The notes under the pieces are model-generated. The model made no database searches. It was not told the DNA's origin and saw nothing but the letters and a program-made list of their open reading frames with translations. From positions 62,001-126,000 of the forward strand of contig CAWDKL010000055.1 in the NCBI GenBank assembly GCA_963802745.1: 64,000 nt of DNA, read 5' to 3'. The translations under genes were made by a program, and so were the position numbers. The DNA is from JAJPKK01 sp963802745. GTDB taxonomy: Bacteria > Pseudomonadota > Alphaproteobacteria > Rhizobiales > Xanthobacteraceae. Of this stretch, positions 19,757 to 28,899 are shown piece after piece (within the stretch, counting starts at the first letter, position 1; each line of letters starts with the position of its first letter).

Positions 19757-20794
19757 ATGGAGTTGCCGGAGATGGATTTGCGAAAATTCTTGCGCGTCGC
19801 TTGCATCCCGGCCGCCGCGGCGATGCTCGCCGCCGGGGTTGTGGTGGCACCCACGCGCGCCGCGCAGGCGAGCGAGCCCGCGAGCATCCGCGTCAACACC
19901 TTCCCCAACGCCAAGGCGCTGCCGGTTTACGCCGGCATCGCCAAGGGCATTTTCTCCCGCTATGGCCTCAGCGTCGATCTTGAGACCACGCAAAGCTCGC
20001 AGGCCCAGCGCGACGGCCTGGCGGCGGGAAAATTCCACGTCGCCCATGCGGCGCTCGACAATGCGGTCGCCATGGTGGAAGTCGCCAAGCGCGATGTGGT
20101 CATCGTGTCGGGCGGTGATAGCGGCATGAACGAGTTTTTCGTGCAGCCGGGCATCGCCTCGTTCGCCGACCTGCGCGGCAAGACGATCGTGGTGGACGCA
20201 CCCGACACCGCCTACGCGCTGCAGGCCAAGAAGCTGCTGCTGCAGCATGGCTTGCGCGAAGGCGCCGACTACACCGTCAAGCCGGTCGGCGCCGTGGCGT
20301 TCCGCTACAAGGCGATGATCGCCGACAAAACCAACGCGGCCGGCATCCTCAACCTGCCCTACACGGTGGAAGCGGCCGCCCGCGGCTTGAAAAGTCTTGG
20401 CGGCCTCGTGGATCTCCTCGGCCCCTATCAGGCGGTCGGCGCCTTCGCGATGCGGGCCTGGGCGCAGGACCATGCGGATGTGCTGACGCGCTATCTGGCG
20501 GCCTATGTGGAGGCGCTGCGCTGGGTGCGCCAGCCCGCCAACCGCACCGAGGCGGTGGATCTGCTGGTCGCGAAGCTTGCGCTCGACCGCGCCATCGCCG
20601 AGCGCACCTACGACCTGCTCGTGGTCCCGGCGACCGGCTTCACCCCGGACGCGGCCTTCGACACGGAAGGCTTCCGCGCCATGCTGACGCTGCGCGCCGA
20701 GATCGAGCGCAAGCCCGAAACCCAAGCGGCGCCGCCCGAGCGTTACGTGGACCTGCATTATTACGACGCTGCGATGAAACTGATCGCGCGGTGA
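19757..20794 (+). CDS. ABC-transporter periplasmic binding protein, NMT1/SsuA-like
   Basis: 345 residues; ATG 19757 or the in-frame ATG 19772. A signal peptide (CIPAAAAMLAAGVVVAPTRAAQA) precedes a type II periplasmic binding fold: ALPVYAGIAKGIFSRYGLSVDLE is the family's opening pattern, then FHVAHAALDNAVAMVE and DLRGKTIVVDAP. Relatives bind thiamine precursors, alkanesulfonates, nitrate or aromatic acids. No permease or ATPase is adjacent, so it is an orphan receptor here. The ligand cannot be told. Confidence 0.85.
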   Translation: MELPEMDLRKFLRVACIPAAAAMLAAGVVVAPTRAAQASEPASIRVNTFPNAKALPVYAGIAKGIFSRYGLSVDLETTQSSQAQRDGLAAGKFHVAHAALDNAVAMVEVAKRDVVIVSGGDSGMNEFFVQPGIASFADLRGKTIVVDAPDTAYALQAKKLLLQHGLREGADYTVKPVGAVAFRYKAMIADKTNAAGILNLPYTVEAAARGLKSLGGLVDLLGPYQAVGAFAMRAWAQDHADVLTRYLAAYVEALRWVRQPANRTEAVDLLVAKLALDRAIAERTYDLLVVPATGFTPDAAFDTEGFRAMLTLRAEIERKPETQAAPPERYVDLHYYDAAMKLIAR

Positions 20795-21260
20795 ATGCGA
20801 GGACACCAGCCCGACCGGTGGCGCGGAATCGTATCCCCGCCTTGGGGGACAACGACCCGCACGGCGAGCATGATTTCGGCAGCAGAGAACACAACGGCGA
20901 GTGCAGCTTTTGAAGGTGCATGATTACTACACCGCCGCAATATCAGAAGCCGCCCGCTGAGCCCGCGAAGACGAGCCATTGCACATCAGGAGCCGCGGCA
21001 CATTGCGGCCAGCGCGGCAGGTGTTCCCTCAATTCCAAACCAAATGGCATTGCGTGCGGCTAAATGTCGCAGCCCGCCGACGGTCTCCCATGCGAGATTG
21101 GCGACCGGTTTTCCCATAATCGGCCGCCGAACTTCATGGCCGCAAGTCAGCGTCCGGCCGAATTGCGGGCCAGGCGCACGATGCCGTTACAGCGCACTCC
21201 AGACCGACGCCTAGTCTAATTCCAATGCGCCAGCGGGCCGGTTCAATCGGCGCTCCGCCT
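20795..21260. other. 466-bp intergenic region
   Basis: It separates the binding-protein gene (plus) from a convergent small secreted-protein gene (minus). No open frame with coding character, hairpin terminator or repeat stands out. Confidence 0.4.
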
Positions 21261-21617
21261 CTACTTCTGGAGGGGGATATTTGAGGTTATAGGCGCCGCC
21301 ATAAAGTTAAATATCGTATCTGCCGAGAGTTGGATATCACAATAGCTTACATTCTCATGTAAGCTATTTACCGCTACACCACCAAGAGGCACTATCATAC
21401 AGCTAGGAATGCTGGTATGAAAAACCCACGGAGCAAATGTTATCACATAGTGGCCAGTGCCTGGATGTGAGACAGTGTAGGTATTTGATGGAACTTGAGG
21501 TGTGCCGTTAGCGCTTATCGGCCCCGTTATCAAAAATACATCATCGGCTTGTGCGTAACCATTCGCCGACATTAAGGTCACCGTTGCTATGGCCGCAGCA
21601 ATAACAGAGTTTCTCAT
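21261..21617 (-). CDS. small secreted protein of unknown function
   Basis: 118 residues from ATG 21617, preceded by GGGAGAGGG. A clean signal peptide (NSVIAAAIATVTLMSANGYAQA) is followed by an about 95-residue mature part with Gly/Ser/Thr/Asn-rich beta character (GTGHYVITFAPWVF) and two cysteines (SCMIV, YCDIQL) that could form a disulfide. The open frame reaches 21899 but the extension has no coding sense. The gene is clearly more AT-rich than its neighbours, a hint of recent acquisition. No family is recognised. Confidence 0.7.
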   Translation of the reverse strand: MRNSVIAAAIATVTLMSANGYAQADDVFLITGPISANGTPQVPSNTYTVSHPGTGHYVITFAPWVFHTSIPSCMIVPLGGVAVNSLHENVSYCDIQLSADTIFNFMAAPITSNIPLQK

Positions 21618-22009
21618 CGCCCTCTCCCATATTTGCGAGTACAGCCGTTTTCGGCTATTGGTAATTTTGCTCCTCGATCGTATAACGTCAATAACGCTAA
21701 AGTAGAAGCACGGGACAGAAACAAGCAAACCTTGGGATCCGCCCGACGCTTGGCTCGCCGCTATTGACGAATAAATTCCTTGGTCGCAGTATATATGGCT
21801 TTGCGTCACATAAACGGCCGCGCCGCTCGCGCGCGCTCTCTTGTAACCGAACGCTCGGCGTGCGGAGTCGACGCTTGCGCAGCAAAGTTGCGCACCCACA
21901 CCCGGGGCCGCGCTGCACCGCCGCCGTTCAGGTTCTCTATGGCGGCTACGCGTCAGCGCGACGTTACATCTGGAGTGCGCGGACGCTGAGGCGTGCGGTG
22001 GCTACCTTA
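21618..22009. other. 392-bp region upstream of the small secreted protein
   Basis: It should hold the promoter of the minus-strand 21261-21617 gene. The part at 21640-21800 is AT-richer than the genome average. No intact gene is seen. Confidence 0.35.
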
Positions 22010-22200
22010 GTCACCGGATTGCTGGCAGGATCGGCGAAGCGCGTACAGCGATTGTGCGTTGACCCGGAACTCCGGGCTGTGCCGAACCAGTGGCCGAGCC
22101 GTAGCGCAGTGTCGGGACTGATGCCCTGCTGCCCGTTAAGAATAGCGGTGTTGCGGTTCACCGGCACATCGATCAGCCCTGCGAGCTCGGCCCCCGGTTT
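22010..22200 (-). pseudogene. remnant of a HigA/VapI-type antitoxin
   Basis: Within the frame that begins at 22317, the segment NRNTAILNGQQGISPDTALR followed by LGHWFGT is the hallmark helix-turn-helix core of HigA antitoxins. After FGT the homology continues in another frame as SPEFRVNAQSLYALRR, the usual next block, so a base is missing near 22078. The N-terminal half of the domain (between PGAEL and VPVNR) is also shortened. No HigB toxin is next to it. A dead antitoxin remnant is the simplest reading. Confidence 0.6.
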
Positions 22201-22300
22201 CCAACGCATAGCGGGGTTGAACGAAATTATGTGGTGGTTACGCCGTACCTGAGCTTCACCAAGATCATCGCCGCCGCGGTCCCAGAGCTGCAGGTTAAGC

Positions 22301-23050
22301 TCATATAGCGGGTCCAACCGATGCCGCTCCCGCCCCGCGGCCCAGGTAAGCCTCCCGCACCCGCGCGTCCTCGCGTAGCTCGGCGCACGGCCCGCCGGCG
22401 AGGATCACACCCCCTTGGAGCACGTAGGCGCGGCCGGCGGTTTCCAGCGCATAGCGGGCATTCTGCTCGACCAGGAGAATTCCGACGCCGGCTGCATTGA
22501 TTGCCCGGATGGTGCGAAAAATATCCGCGACCACCATGGGCGCGAGGCCGAGCGAGGGCTCGTCGAGGCAGAGCAGCAGCGGTTCGGACATCATGGCACG
22601 GCCGAGCGCCAGCATCTGCTGCTCGCCCCCGCTCAGCGTGCCGGCGTTTTGCGCCGCGCGCTCGCGCAGGCGCGGGAACATTGCGAACATGGCGCCGATC
22701 AGGCGTTTGATCTTGGCGCCGTCGCGGCGATGCTTGAAGCCGCCGAGTTCAAGGTTTTCGCGCACCGTCAGAAGCGGAAACACCCGCCGCCCCTCAGGTA
22801 CCAGCGCGATGCCGAGACCGGTTCGCGCATGGGTCGGCATGCCGGTGATATCCGTGCCGCGGAACCGGATCGTCCCGGCGCGCGGCGCCAACAGGCCCGC
22901 AATGCCGCGCAGCGTGGTCAACTTGCCGGCGCCATTGGCGCCGATCAACGCGACGATCTCGCCTTCCTCAACGTCGATCGACAAGTCTCGGCAGACCAGG
23001 GCCGGTCCATAGGCGAGGTCGAGACTTTTGACGGATAGCAGCGGCGTCAT
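22301..23050 (-). CDS. livF: branched-chain amino acid type ABC transporter ATPase LivF
   Basis: 249 residues from ATG 23050, overlapping livG by four bases. Signature motif LSGGEQQMLALGRAMM, Walker B LLLCLDEPSLGLAP and H-loop equivalent region VEQNARYALE fit LivF. The Walker A reads GANGAGKLTT: the usual Ser/Thr after the lysine is Leu (TTG at 22919-22921), one base from TCG. That residue binds magnesium, so the change could cripple ATPase activity, or be a base error. The last gene of the liv operon; it works with LivG beneath the LivHM permease. The open frame upstream to 23494 is a shadow of livG. Confidence 0.9.
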   Translation of the reverse strand: MTPLLSVKSLDLAYGPALVCRDLSIDVEEGEIVALIGANGAGKLTTLRGIAGLLAPRAGTIRFRGTDITGMPTHARTGLGIALVPEGRRVFPLLTVRENLELGGFKHRRDGAKIKRLIGAMFAMFPRLRERAAQNAGTLSGGEQQMLALGRAMMSEPLLLCLDEPSLGLAPMVVADIFRTIRAINAAGVGILLVEQNARYALETAGRAYVLQGGVILAGGPCAELREDARVREAYLGRGAGAASVGPAI

Positions 23051-23928
23051 GGCGGGTCCGGGCTTGGGCTGTCCGATTTCGGGCCGTCCGATCTTGACGC
23101 CTGTAATGTCCCCGCCGCCGGCCTGCCCAGATAGGCATCCACCACGCTGGCATGGGCCTGAACCTGCGTCGGGGTTCCTTCGAACAGGCACTGCCCGTAA
23201 TCGATGACGAGCACGCGGTCGGCGATCGCCATCACCAAATCCATGTTGTGTTCGACGATGCAGACCGTGATGCCGCCGCGGCGGAGTTCCGCGATCCGCT
23301 CGCGCAGTTTGTCGACCTCCGCGGCATTGAGGCCTGCGGCCGGCTCGTCGATCATCAACAGGCGCGGCGCGGTTGCGAGTGCCCGCGCCATTTCGAGCAT
23401 GCGCTGCTCGCCATAGGACAGCGATGCCGCCAGAACATCGGCGCGAGCCGCAAGCCCCGTCACGTCCAGAAGCCGGAAGGCCTCGGCGCGGCACCGCTCG
23501 CGGTCGCGCCGGTACGCTTGGCCCCGAGCCACATATTGCCAGACCGGGACATCATGGTGGAGATGAAAGCCCGCCATGACATTCTCGATGGCGCTCAGGT
23601 GCCGGAACAGGCGGATCTTCTGGAACGTGCGCGCCATCCCGTGGCGCGCACGCCGATGCGCCGGCAGTCTGGTGACGTCGATCCCATCAAACATGATCGT
23701 GCCCGCATCGGGCCGGTAAATGCCGCTGAGCAGATTGATCAGCGTCGATTTGCCGGCTCCGTTCGGGCCGATCACCGCGAACACCGCCCCGCGGGCGATC
23801 GCAAACGAGACATCCCGAACGGCCTGGACGCCACCGAAGCGCTTGTTCAGGCCGTCTACCCGCAACAGCGGGCCGGCATCGGCAAGGACCGCCGGGGGCT
23901 CGCCCGCGAGTAAAACCTCGGCGCTCAT
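23047..23928 (-). CDS. livG: branched-chain amino acid type ABC transporter ATPase LivG
   Basis: 293 residues from ATG 23928, which overlaps livM's stop by four bases. Walker A GPNGAGKSTL, the LivG/LptB-type loop ARTFQKIRLFRHLSAIENV, signature LSYGEQRMLEMARALA, Walker B LLMIDEPAAGLN and switch His in VEHNMDLVM are all intact. It pairs with LivF to power import through LivH-LivM. A C-terminal Ser/Pro/Asp-rich tail of about 20 residues is extra. Confidence 0.93.
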   Translation of the reverse strand: MSAEVLLAGEPPAVLADAGPLLRVDGLNKRFGGVQAVRDVSFAIARGAVFAVIGPNGAGKSTLINLLSGIYRPDAGTIMFDGIDVTRLPAHRRARHGMARTFQKIRLFRHLSAIENVMAGFHLHHDVPVWQYVARGQAYRRDRERCRAEAFRLLDVTGLAARADVLAASLSYGEQRMLEMARALATAPRLLMIDEPAAGLNAAEVDKLRERIAELRRGGITVCIVEHNMDLVMAIADRVLVIDYGQCLFEGTPTQVQAHASVVDAYLGRPAAGTLQASRSDGPKSDSPSPDPP

Positions 23929-24947
23929 CCGACGCCGTCCCGCCGTAACGCCGGGGCGAGCCGCGCACAGGCGAGCCGCGCCGCCTGGACGATCCCGCCC
24001 GGCATGAACAGTACCACCAAGGTAACGGCGATCCCGTAGACGGTGAGCCGAAAATCTCCTAAGCCGCGCAGCCATTCTGGGAGGAGGGTCAGCAGGACGG
24101 CCCCGCAGGCGGGGCCGATCAGCGTGCCCATTCCGCCAACCACCACCATGGCCAGGATCGTGAAGGATTCGGTGAGCACGAACGCATCCGGCACCAGCGT
24201 GCCGACGAAGGGCGCGTAAAAACAGCCGGCCGCGCCGGCGACCGCGGCCCCGGTCCCGAAAGCGAACACCTTCCATGCCCCGCAATTGATGCCGAGCGAA
24301 GCGGCCGACACTTCGTCCTCGCGGATCGCCGTCAGGGTTTCGCCGATCGGCGATCGCACCAGCTGATCGAGGAGCCAATAGCTGAGCAAGGCGGATCCCG
24401 CGACCAGATAGAACAGGTGACCGAGGTCGTGGAAATCGATCGTCGGCAGTCCCGGTAGCGCCAGCGCCGGCGGCGGCGGGATCGCGTAGATGCCAAGCGG
24501 CCCTTGGGTGAGGCTGATCCAATTTACCAGCACCTGATAAATGATGACCGCGAAGCCGAGCGACGCAATGGCGAGGTAATGGCCGCGCAACCGCATCGCG
24601 AACAGCGACAGCGCGAGACCGGCGATGCAGGAACACGCGACCGCGATCACGAAGGCGATCCAGAACGGGACGCCGAGCCGCGTGATCAGCAGTGTCGAGG
24701 CGTAGGCGCCGATGGCGTAGAAGCCCGATTGCCCGAGATTGAGCTGGCCCGCATAGCCGAGTACGAAATCGAGCCCGATGGCCAGCATGACGTTAAGCGC
24801 ACAAACGATCAGGTTGGTTCGCCAATACGCGTCCGTAAACACCAGCGGCAAAACCGCTATCGCCCCGGCCGCGCAGATGAAAGCCACCGATCGTGGCATA
24901 ACGAACCCAAGCCGAACACCGGCCTGAACGGATGCGGGGTTAAACAT
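23925..24947 (-). CDS. livM: branched-chain amino acid type ABC transporter permease LivM
   Basis: 340 residues from ATG 24947, overlapping the livH end by eight bases. About eight to ten helices; family motifs GLDFVLGYAGQLNLGQSGFY, MRLRGHYLAIASLGFA and the ATPase-contact EAA-like loop SPIGETLTAIREDEVSAASLG. It forms the inner-membrane channel with LivH. The open frame reaches 25001 but the extra residues are from inside livH. Confidence 0.93.
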   Translation of the reverse strand: MFNPASVQAGVRLGFVMPRSVAFICAAGAIAVLPLVFTDAYWRTNLIVCALNVMLAIGLDFVLGYAGQLNLGQSGFYAIGAYASTLLITRLGVPFWIAFVIAVACSCIAGLALSLFAMRLRGHYLAIASLGFAVIIYQVLVNWISLTQGPLGIYAIPPPPALALPGLPTIDFHDLGHLFYLVAGSALLSYWLLDQLVRSPIGETLTAIREDEVSAASLGINCGAWKVFAFGTGAAVAGAAGCFYAPFVGTLVPDAFVLTESFTILAMVVVGGMGTLIGPACGAVLLTLLPEWLRGLGDFRLTVYGIAVTLVVLFMPGGIVQAARLACARLAPALRRDGVG

Positions 24948-25818
24948 TCTCTTCGCGCGTTTCCGCGATGAGCCCGGTCGGGCGCAACGCGAGTGTGACA
25001 AGAAGTAGCCCGAACACCACGATGTCGATCATGCCAGGCCCGAGATACTGTGTGGTAAAACTTTCGATCAGTCCCACCAGCAATCCGGCGAGAATCGTGC
25101 CCTCGAAATTGCCGAAGCCGCCGATGATGACGATGGCAAACGCCTTGACGATCACCGAGGTGCCGGCGAAGGGCGTCAGCACCAGCACCGGGGCGAGCAG
25201 CGCGCCGGCCATGCCGGCCAGCGCCGATGCGATCACGAAAGTGAGCATCACCAGCCGGTCGGGATTGATCCCCATCAGCCCGGCGGTTTCGCGATCCTGG
25301 GCGACGGCACGCAGCGCCTTGCCGAGAAAGGTGAATTTCATGAAAGCGTAGAGCGAGGCGATGGTGAAGACCGAAACCGCGACGATCAGCGCGTTCTGCA
25401 CCGTGATGAACGTGCCGCCGAAGCGAATCACGTCGTTGCTATAGGGCGAGTCGAACGCATAGGGGATCGGGCCGAATCCGGCCAGCATAACGTTTTCCAT
25501 CGTCACCGAAACCCCGATGGTGGCAATCAGCGGCAGCAATTCGTTTCGCTTGTTCCGCAGCGGCGCAAAGATGGCCGCGTTGATCAGCCATCCGGCGATG
25601 CCGCCCACCGTCAGCGCAACCGCAATGGCGGGAATGTAACCGCCGCCGAACCCTTGCACAAAAAAATAGGCGGAAAATGCACCCAGCGTCACGATATCCG
25701 CATGGGCAAAATTGATCTGGACGAGGACGCCGTAAATCAATGTGAGCCCGAGGGCTACCAGAACGTAAAGGTTTCCCAGCACGAGACCGTTGATACTCTG
25801 CTGCAGGATCAACGTCAT
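24940..25818 (-). CDS. livH: branched-chain amino acid type ABC transporter permease LivH
   Basis: 292 residues, eight or so helices. Opening pattern QSINGLVLGNLYVLVALGLT and INFAHADIVTLGAFSAY, then ALRAVAQDRETAGLMGINP, the loop that contacts the ATPases, and the late IGGFGNFEGTILAGLLVGL. Second gene of the operon, 180 bp after livK; the gap holds a dispersed repeat. Confidence 0.94.
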   Translation of the reverse strand: MTLILQQSINGLVLGNLYVLVALGLTLIYGVLVQINFAHADIVTLGAFSAYFFVQGFGGGYIPAIAVALTVGGIAGWLINAAIFAPLRNKRNELLPLIATIGVSVTMENVMLAGFGPIPYAFDSPYSNDVIRFGGTFITVQNALIVAVSVFTIASLYAFMKFTFLGKALRAVAQDRETAGLMGINPDRLVMLTFVIASALAGMAGALLAPVLVLTPFAGTSVIVKAFAIVIIGGFGNFEGTILAGLLVGLIESFTTQYLGPGMIDIVVFGLLLVTLALRPTGLIAETREENV

Positions 25819-25871
25819 GACGGGGCGCCGGAGGCTGGGCTAGAGTGGCAAAAGTGGTGGCGTTTGCCACG

Positions 25872-25968
25872 GGTCATGGCCGGGCTTGTCCCGGCCATCT
25901 CGAAAATCGGCGACCGGAACCCTCCTGAACGAGATCGCCGGGATAAGCCCGGCGATGACGAATGGGCA
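25872..25968. repeat. dispersed inverted repeat (family B)
   Basis: GTCATGGCCGGGCTTGTCC plus CGGCCATCTCGAAAATCGGC on one side and GCCGGGATAAGCCCGGCG plus ATGACGAATG on the other. Near-identical copies are at 59025-59130 and, more diverged, 28744-28855. It lies between livH and livK, so the transcript of the operon would carry a long hairpin that may lower expression of the membrane genes relative to the binding protein. Confidence 0.75.
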
Positions 25969-25998
25969 CCCATGATTTTTGCCCTTCTACGGGACCGG

Positions 25999-27159
25999 TC
26001 AGTTCCATTTCAGGGCGCGCCAGGACAAATCCGGTAGGGTTTCCATATAGTGGATCGTATCGGTGCGCTCGTTCTGGTTGGTCTTGTCGAACGAAACGCT
26101 GCCGGTCACGCCCACGAAACTACGGGTCGCGGCCAATCCGTCGCGGATCGAGGGCGCGTCCTTGGCACCGCGCTTCACCGCGTCGGCGATCAGCGCGATC
26201 TGATCATAGGCATGCGCATGCAGGTGCGTCGGGTCCTGTTTGTATTTCGCCCGGAACGCCGTGATGAAATCCTGCACCTGCGGACGCCGATCGGTCGGAT
26301 CGAACTGCACGATGCGGATATAGCCGAGCGCCGCCTTGCCGGCCTTCTGCTCGAAGCCGAATGGCAGCCAGATGGTGCCGAGCTGAATCGCCGCCCCGCC
26401 GCCGCCCTTGGTGATGCCGGCCTGCGCGAGCGCCTGAGTGATCTTCAGCCCCTGGCCTTCGAGCGTGTAGGTCGGAATGACGTCAACCTTGCCGACGCCT
26501 GCGATTCGCGTCGCGATGCTGGTAAAGTCATTGATGTCGCGGCCGAAGCCGATATCGGCCAAGATCTTGCCGCCGAGACGCGTGAAGGTGTCGCCGAACA
26601 CCTTGGCGTTGCCGATCCCGGCATTGGTGTTTTCATAAAGCAGCACCGCCGTCCGGGCATTGAGACGCCGGTAGGCATTGGTCGCGATATCGACGCCCTG
26701 CATCACCTCGTGCGGCATGATGCGAAAGGTCCAAGAATTGCCGGGCTCGGTGATGCGGATCGCCGACGAACCGGCATTGAGGAACGGCACCTTGGCCTGG
26801 TCCATCAACGGCATGACGGCGAGGGTGGCGTCCGAACATTCCTCGCCGATGACGACGTCGGGCTTGTATTGGTCGATGAGCCGCTTGGCGGCCTGCGTCG
26901 CCGGCAGCGGACTGCAGCCGGAGTCCTCGTATTTGATCTCGAACTTGGTGTCGCCGGCCCGGTTGACGGCTTCGAGCGCCAGTTCGATCCCCTGCCGATC
27001 CTGGGCGCCGAAATAGGCGCCCGGTCCGGATATCGGCAGCAGCGCCCCGATGCGGATGGCCTTTTCGGCGGCCTGCATGGGTGCCGGTGCGAGCACCAAA
27101 GCGGTCGCCGCCACTGCTGCTCCCATGACGAGCAGGCCGATACTCCATCGCACGCTCAT
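25999..27159 (-). CDS. livK: branched-chain amino acid type ABC transporter binding protein LivK-like
   Basis: 386 residues from ATG 27159 with AGGAG seven bases upstream. A signal peptide (IGLLVMGAAVAATALVLAPAPMQAAE) precedes the type I periplasmic binding fold: IRIGALLPISGPGAYFGAQD, KLIDQYKPDVVIGEECSDA-type middle, PFLNAGSSAIRITEP, and VFGDTFTRLGGKI. First gene of livKHMGF. Ligands of this family include branched amino acids, amides, urea and aromatic acids; the pocket residues do not decide. The frame upstream to 27360 is not coding. Confidence 0.92.
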   Translation of the reverse strand: MSVRWSIGLLVMGAAVAATALVLAPAPMQAAEKAIRIGALLPISGPGAYFGAQDRQGIELALEAVNRAGDTKFEIKYEDSGCSPLPATQAAKRLIDQYKPDVVIGEECSDATLAVMPLMDQAKVPFLNAGSSAIRITEPGNSWTFRIMPHEVMQGVDIATNAYRRLNARTAVLLYENTNAGIGNAKVFGDTFTRLGGKILADIGFGRDINDFTSIATRIAGVGKVDVIPTYTLEGQGLKITQALAQAGITKGGGGAAIQLGTIWLPFGFEQKAGKAALGYIRIVQFDPTDRRPQVQDFITAFRAKYKQDPTHLHAHAYDQIALIADAVKRGAKDAPSIRDGLAATRSFVGVTGSVSFDKTNQNERTDTIHYMETLPDLSWRALKWN

Positions 27160-27390
27160 GACGTAACTCCTGGTCAACTCCGCGGCCGCCGGTGTCGATG
27201 CGACCATCGACGCCCCGCGGGTGGCGGGAAAGCGGCGCACTCTTGGCTCCGCGCCCACGCGGCCTTCCAACTCTCCATTACCATCGACCGGCGGCGTAGG
27301 GCGGGCAAAATCACATGCCCCGCGCAAAGTCTGCGGCAGAAGCTCCCCGCGACCTAGCACATCCTACGCATGGGTATGACGGAACATGGC

Positions 27391-27771
27391 CTAATTCGCC
27401 CCCTCCACGATATACGCCCGCGAATTGGTGTTCTTCAGGCGGATCGGGAGGATTTTCTGATAGTCCGCGGACTTGTACCAGCCCTGCGCCTTGTCCAAGC
27501 TGTCGAAGCCGATCACCACGATGCGTCCCTTGGGTGCCTCACCCTCGACCGGAATCAGCGTGCCGCCGCGCACCAGGAATTTGCCGCCGTTGGCCGCGAT
27601 GGTGCCGGGTGCGGCGGCACCGTAAGGCCGCAGCGCTTCCTGGTCGATAGTCTGGATTTCGGCGACGAAATACGCCGGGGGCTTCGCCTGGGCGTGGAGC
27701 AGTTCGATCGCCCCGGCGCCAACCGCCGCGCCGGCAAGCATCCCGAGACCGACCTTCCACTTGGCATTCAT
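27391..27771 (-). CDS. DUF1330 family protein with signal peptide
   Basis: 126 residues from ATG 27771. The N-terminal hydrophobic segment GLGMLAGAAVGAGAIELLHAQ is followed by the DUF1330 ferredoxin-like fold: PPAYFVAEIQTIDQEAL, GKFLVRGGTLIPVEGE and RIVVIGFDSLDKAQGWY. A small stress-type alpha/beta-barrel dimer of unknown substrate. It directly precedes the liv operon on the same strand but 230 bp away. The open frame reaches 28182; that part overlaps the yggS gene on the other strand. Confidence 0.88.
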   Translation of the reverse strand: MNAKWKVGLGMLAGAAVGAGAIELLHAQAKPPAYFVAEIQTIDQEALRPYGAAAPGTIAANGGKFLVRGGTLIPVEGEAPKGRIVVIGFDSLDKAQGWYKSADYQKILPIRLKNTNSRAYIVEGAN

Positions 27772-27976
27772 CTGACGTTTTCCTTCTGGGTTATTGCGAC
27801 GACGCCGTAGTTTCTTGCGTAGGAACTGACATGAATCATGCGAATCATGCAATGCTTTTGCGGTCGGAAGAGCTGGGGTGTACCATGTTGCGCGAGCAGC
27901 CGCTGCAATATCGCGTGCTGATCGACCGCGATTGCGGCGCTCCCCGACTTCCGGCTCCAAGGATTTATCGATCCCC

Positions 27977-28670
27977 ATGCTGCCACACCTGAATGACCCC
28001 GTTGCGGCCCTCGCGGCCGTTCGGGAAGCAATCGCGGCCGCTTGCCGCGACGCCGGGCAGCCGGCGGAGCGGGTGACCCTTGTGGCGGTCTCGAAAACCT
28101 TCGAGGCCGCGGTGATCGCGCCCGTCATCGATGCCGGCCAGAGGGTGTTCGGCGAGAATCGCGTACAGGAAGCCGCCGGCAAATGGCCGCCGCTGCGGGA
28201 GCGCTATCAGGGGCTCGCACTGCACATGATCGGCCCGCTGCAGTCCAACAAGGCACCGGAGGCGGTGGCACTGTTCGACGCCATTCATTCGGCTGGACCG
28301 CCCGAAGCTGTGTGCCGCCCTGGCAAAGGAGATCCAGCGGCAGGGCCGCGCCCCGCTGCTGTTCGTGCAGGTCAATACCGGCGCCGAGCCGCAAAAAGCC
28401 GGCGTTCCGCCGGAAGCGGCCGATGCGTTCCTGGCGGAATGCCGTGGAGTTTATGGCCTGGAGATCGCCGGGCTGATGTGCATTCCCCCGGCCGACGAGC
28501 CGCCGGCGCCGCATTTCGCCCTGACGGCGAAGATCGCCGAGCGCAACGGATTGTGCCTGCTATCCATGGGGATGAGCGGTGACTTTGCGCTGGCGATCCG
28601 GTTCGGCGCCACCCATGTACGGGTCGGCAGCGCCATTTTCGGGCATCGGGACCACGTATTGGAAAAGTAG
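27977..28670 (+). pseudogene. YggS/PLPBP-type pyridoxal-phosphate homeostasis protein, one frameshift
   Basis: Start ATG 27977. Piece 1 (to about 28292) has RVTLVAVSKTFEA with the cofactor lysine and FGENRVQEAAGKWPPL, then LHMIGPLQSNKAPEAV. Piece 2 (about 28293-28670) continues LDRPKLCAALAKEIQRQG, VQVNTGAEPQKAG, GLMCIPP, LSMGMSGDFALAI and VRVGSAIFG. One extra G in GG at 28291-28292 explains the shift; without it AIHS runs into LDRPK. About 230 residues, full length for the family. The protein buffers pyridoxal phosphate in the cytosol and is rarely lost, so a sequence error is quite possible. Confidence 0.85.
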
Positions 28671-28743
28671 GCGCTCGGGATCCCGGGGTTACGAGATGCT
28701 TCGGTGTCGCGGCATATGATGGTGGGTGCTTCGAATTTGTCTC

Positions 28744-28855
28744 GGCATCATGCCCGCGCTTGTCGCGGGCATCCACGTCTTCCTTGCGGTGGTCCCAAAA
28801 TAAAGGCGTGGATGGCCGGGACGAGCCTGGACGAGCCGGGCCATGACTCCAAGTA
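28744..28855. repeat. dispersed inverted repeat (family B, diverged copy)
   Basis: CATGCCCGCGCTTGTCGCGG and GCATCCACGTCTTCC face GGCGTGGATGGCCGGGACGA and GCCGGGCCATGACTCC across a short spacer. A foldable element between yggS and the S9 peptidase gene; no coding content. Confidence 0.65.
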
Positions 28856-28899
28856 CTCCGGTCCGACCGGAATATGAAATAACGAAGCGGAGTTCACGC

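Noticed and set aside
26050..27357. 435-residue open frame on the plus strand
   Set aside because: Antisense shadow of livK; Arg/His/Gly-rich with no family motif. The minus-strand gene has a signal peptide, ribosome site and full family match.
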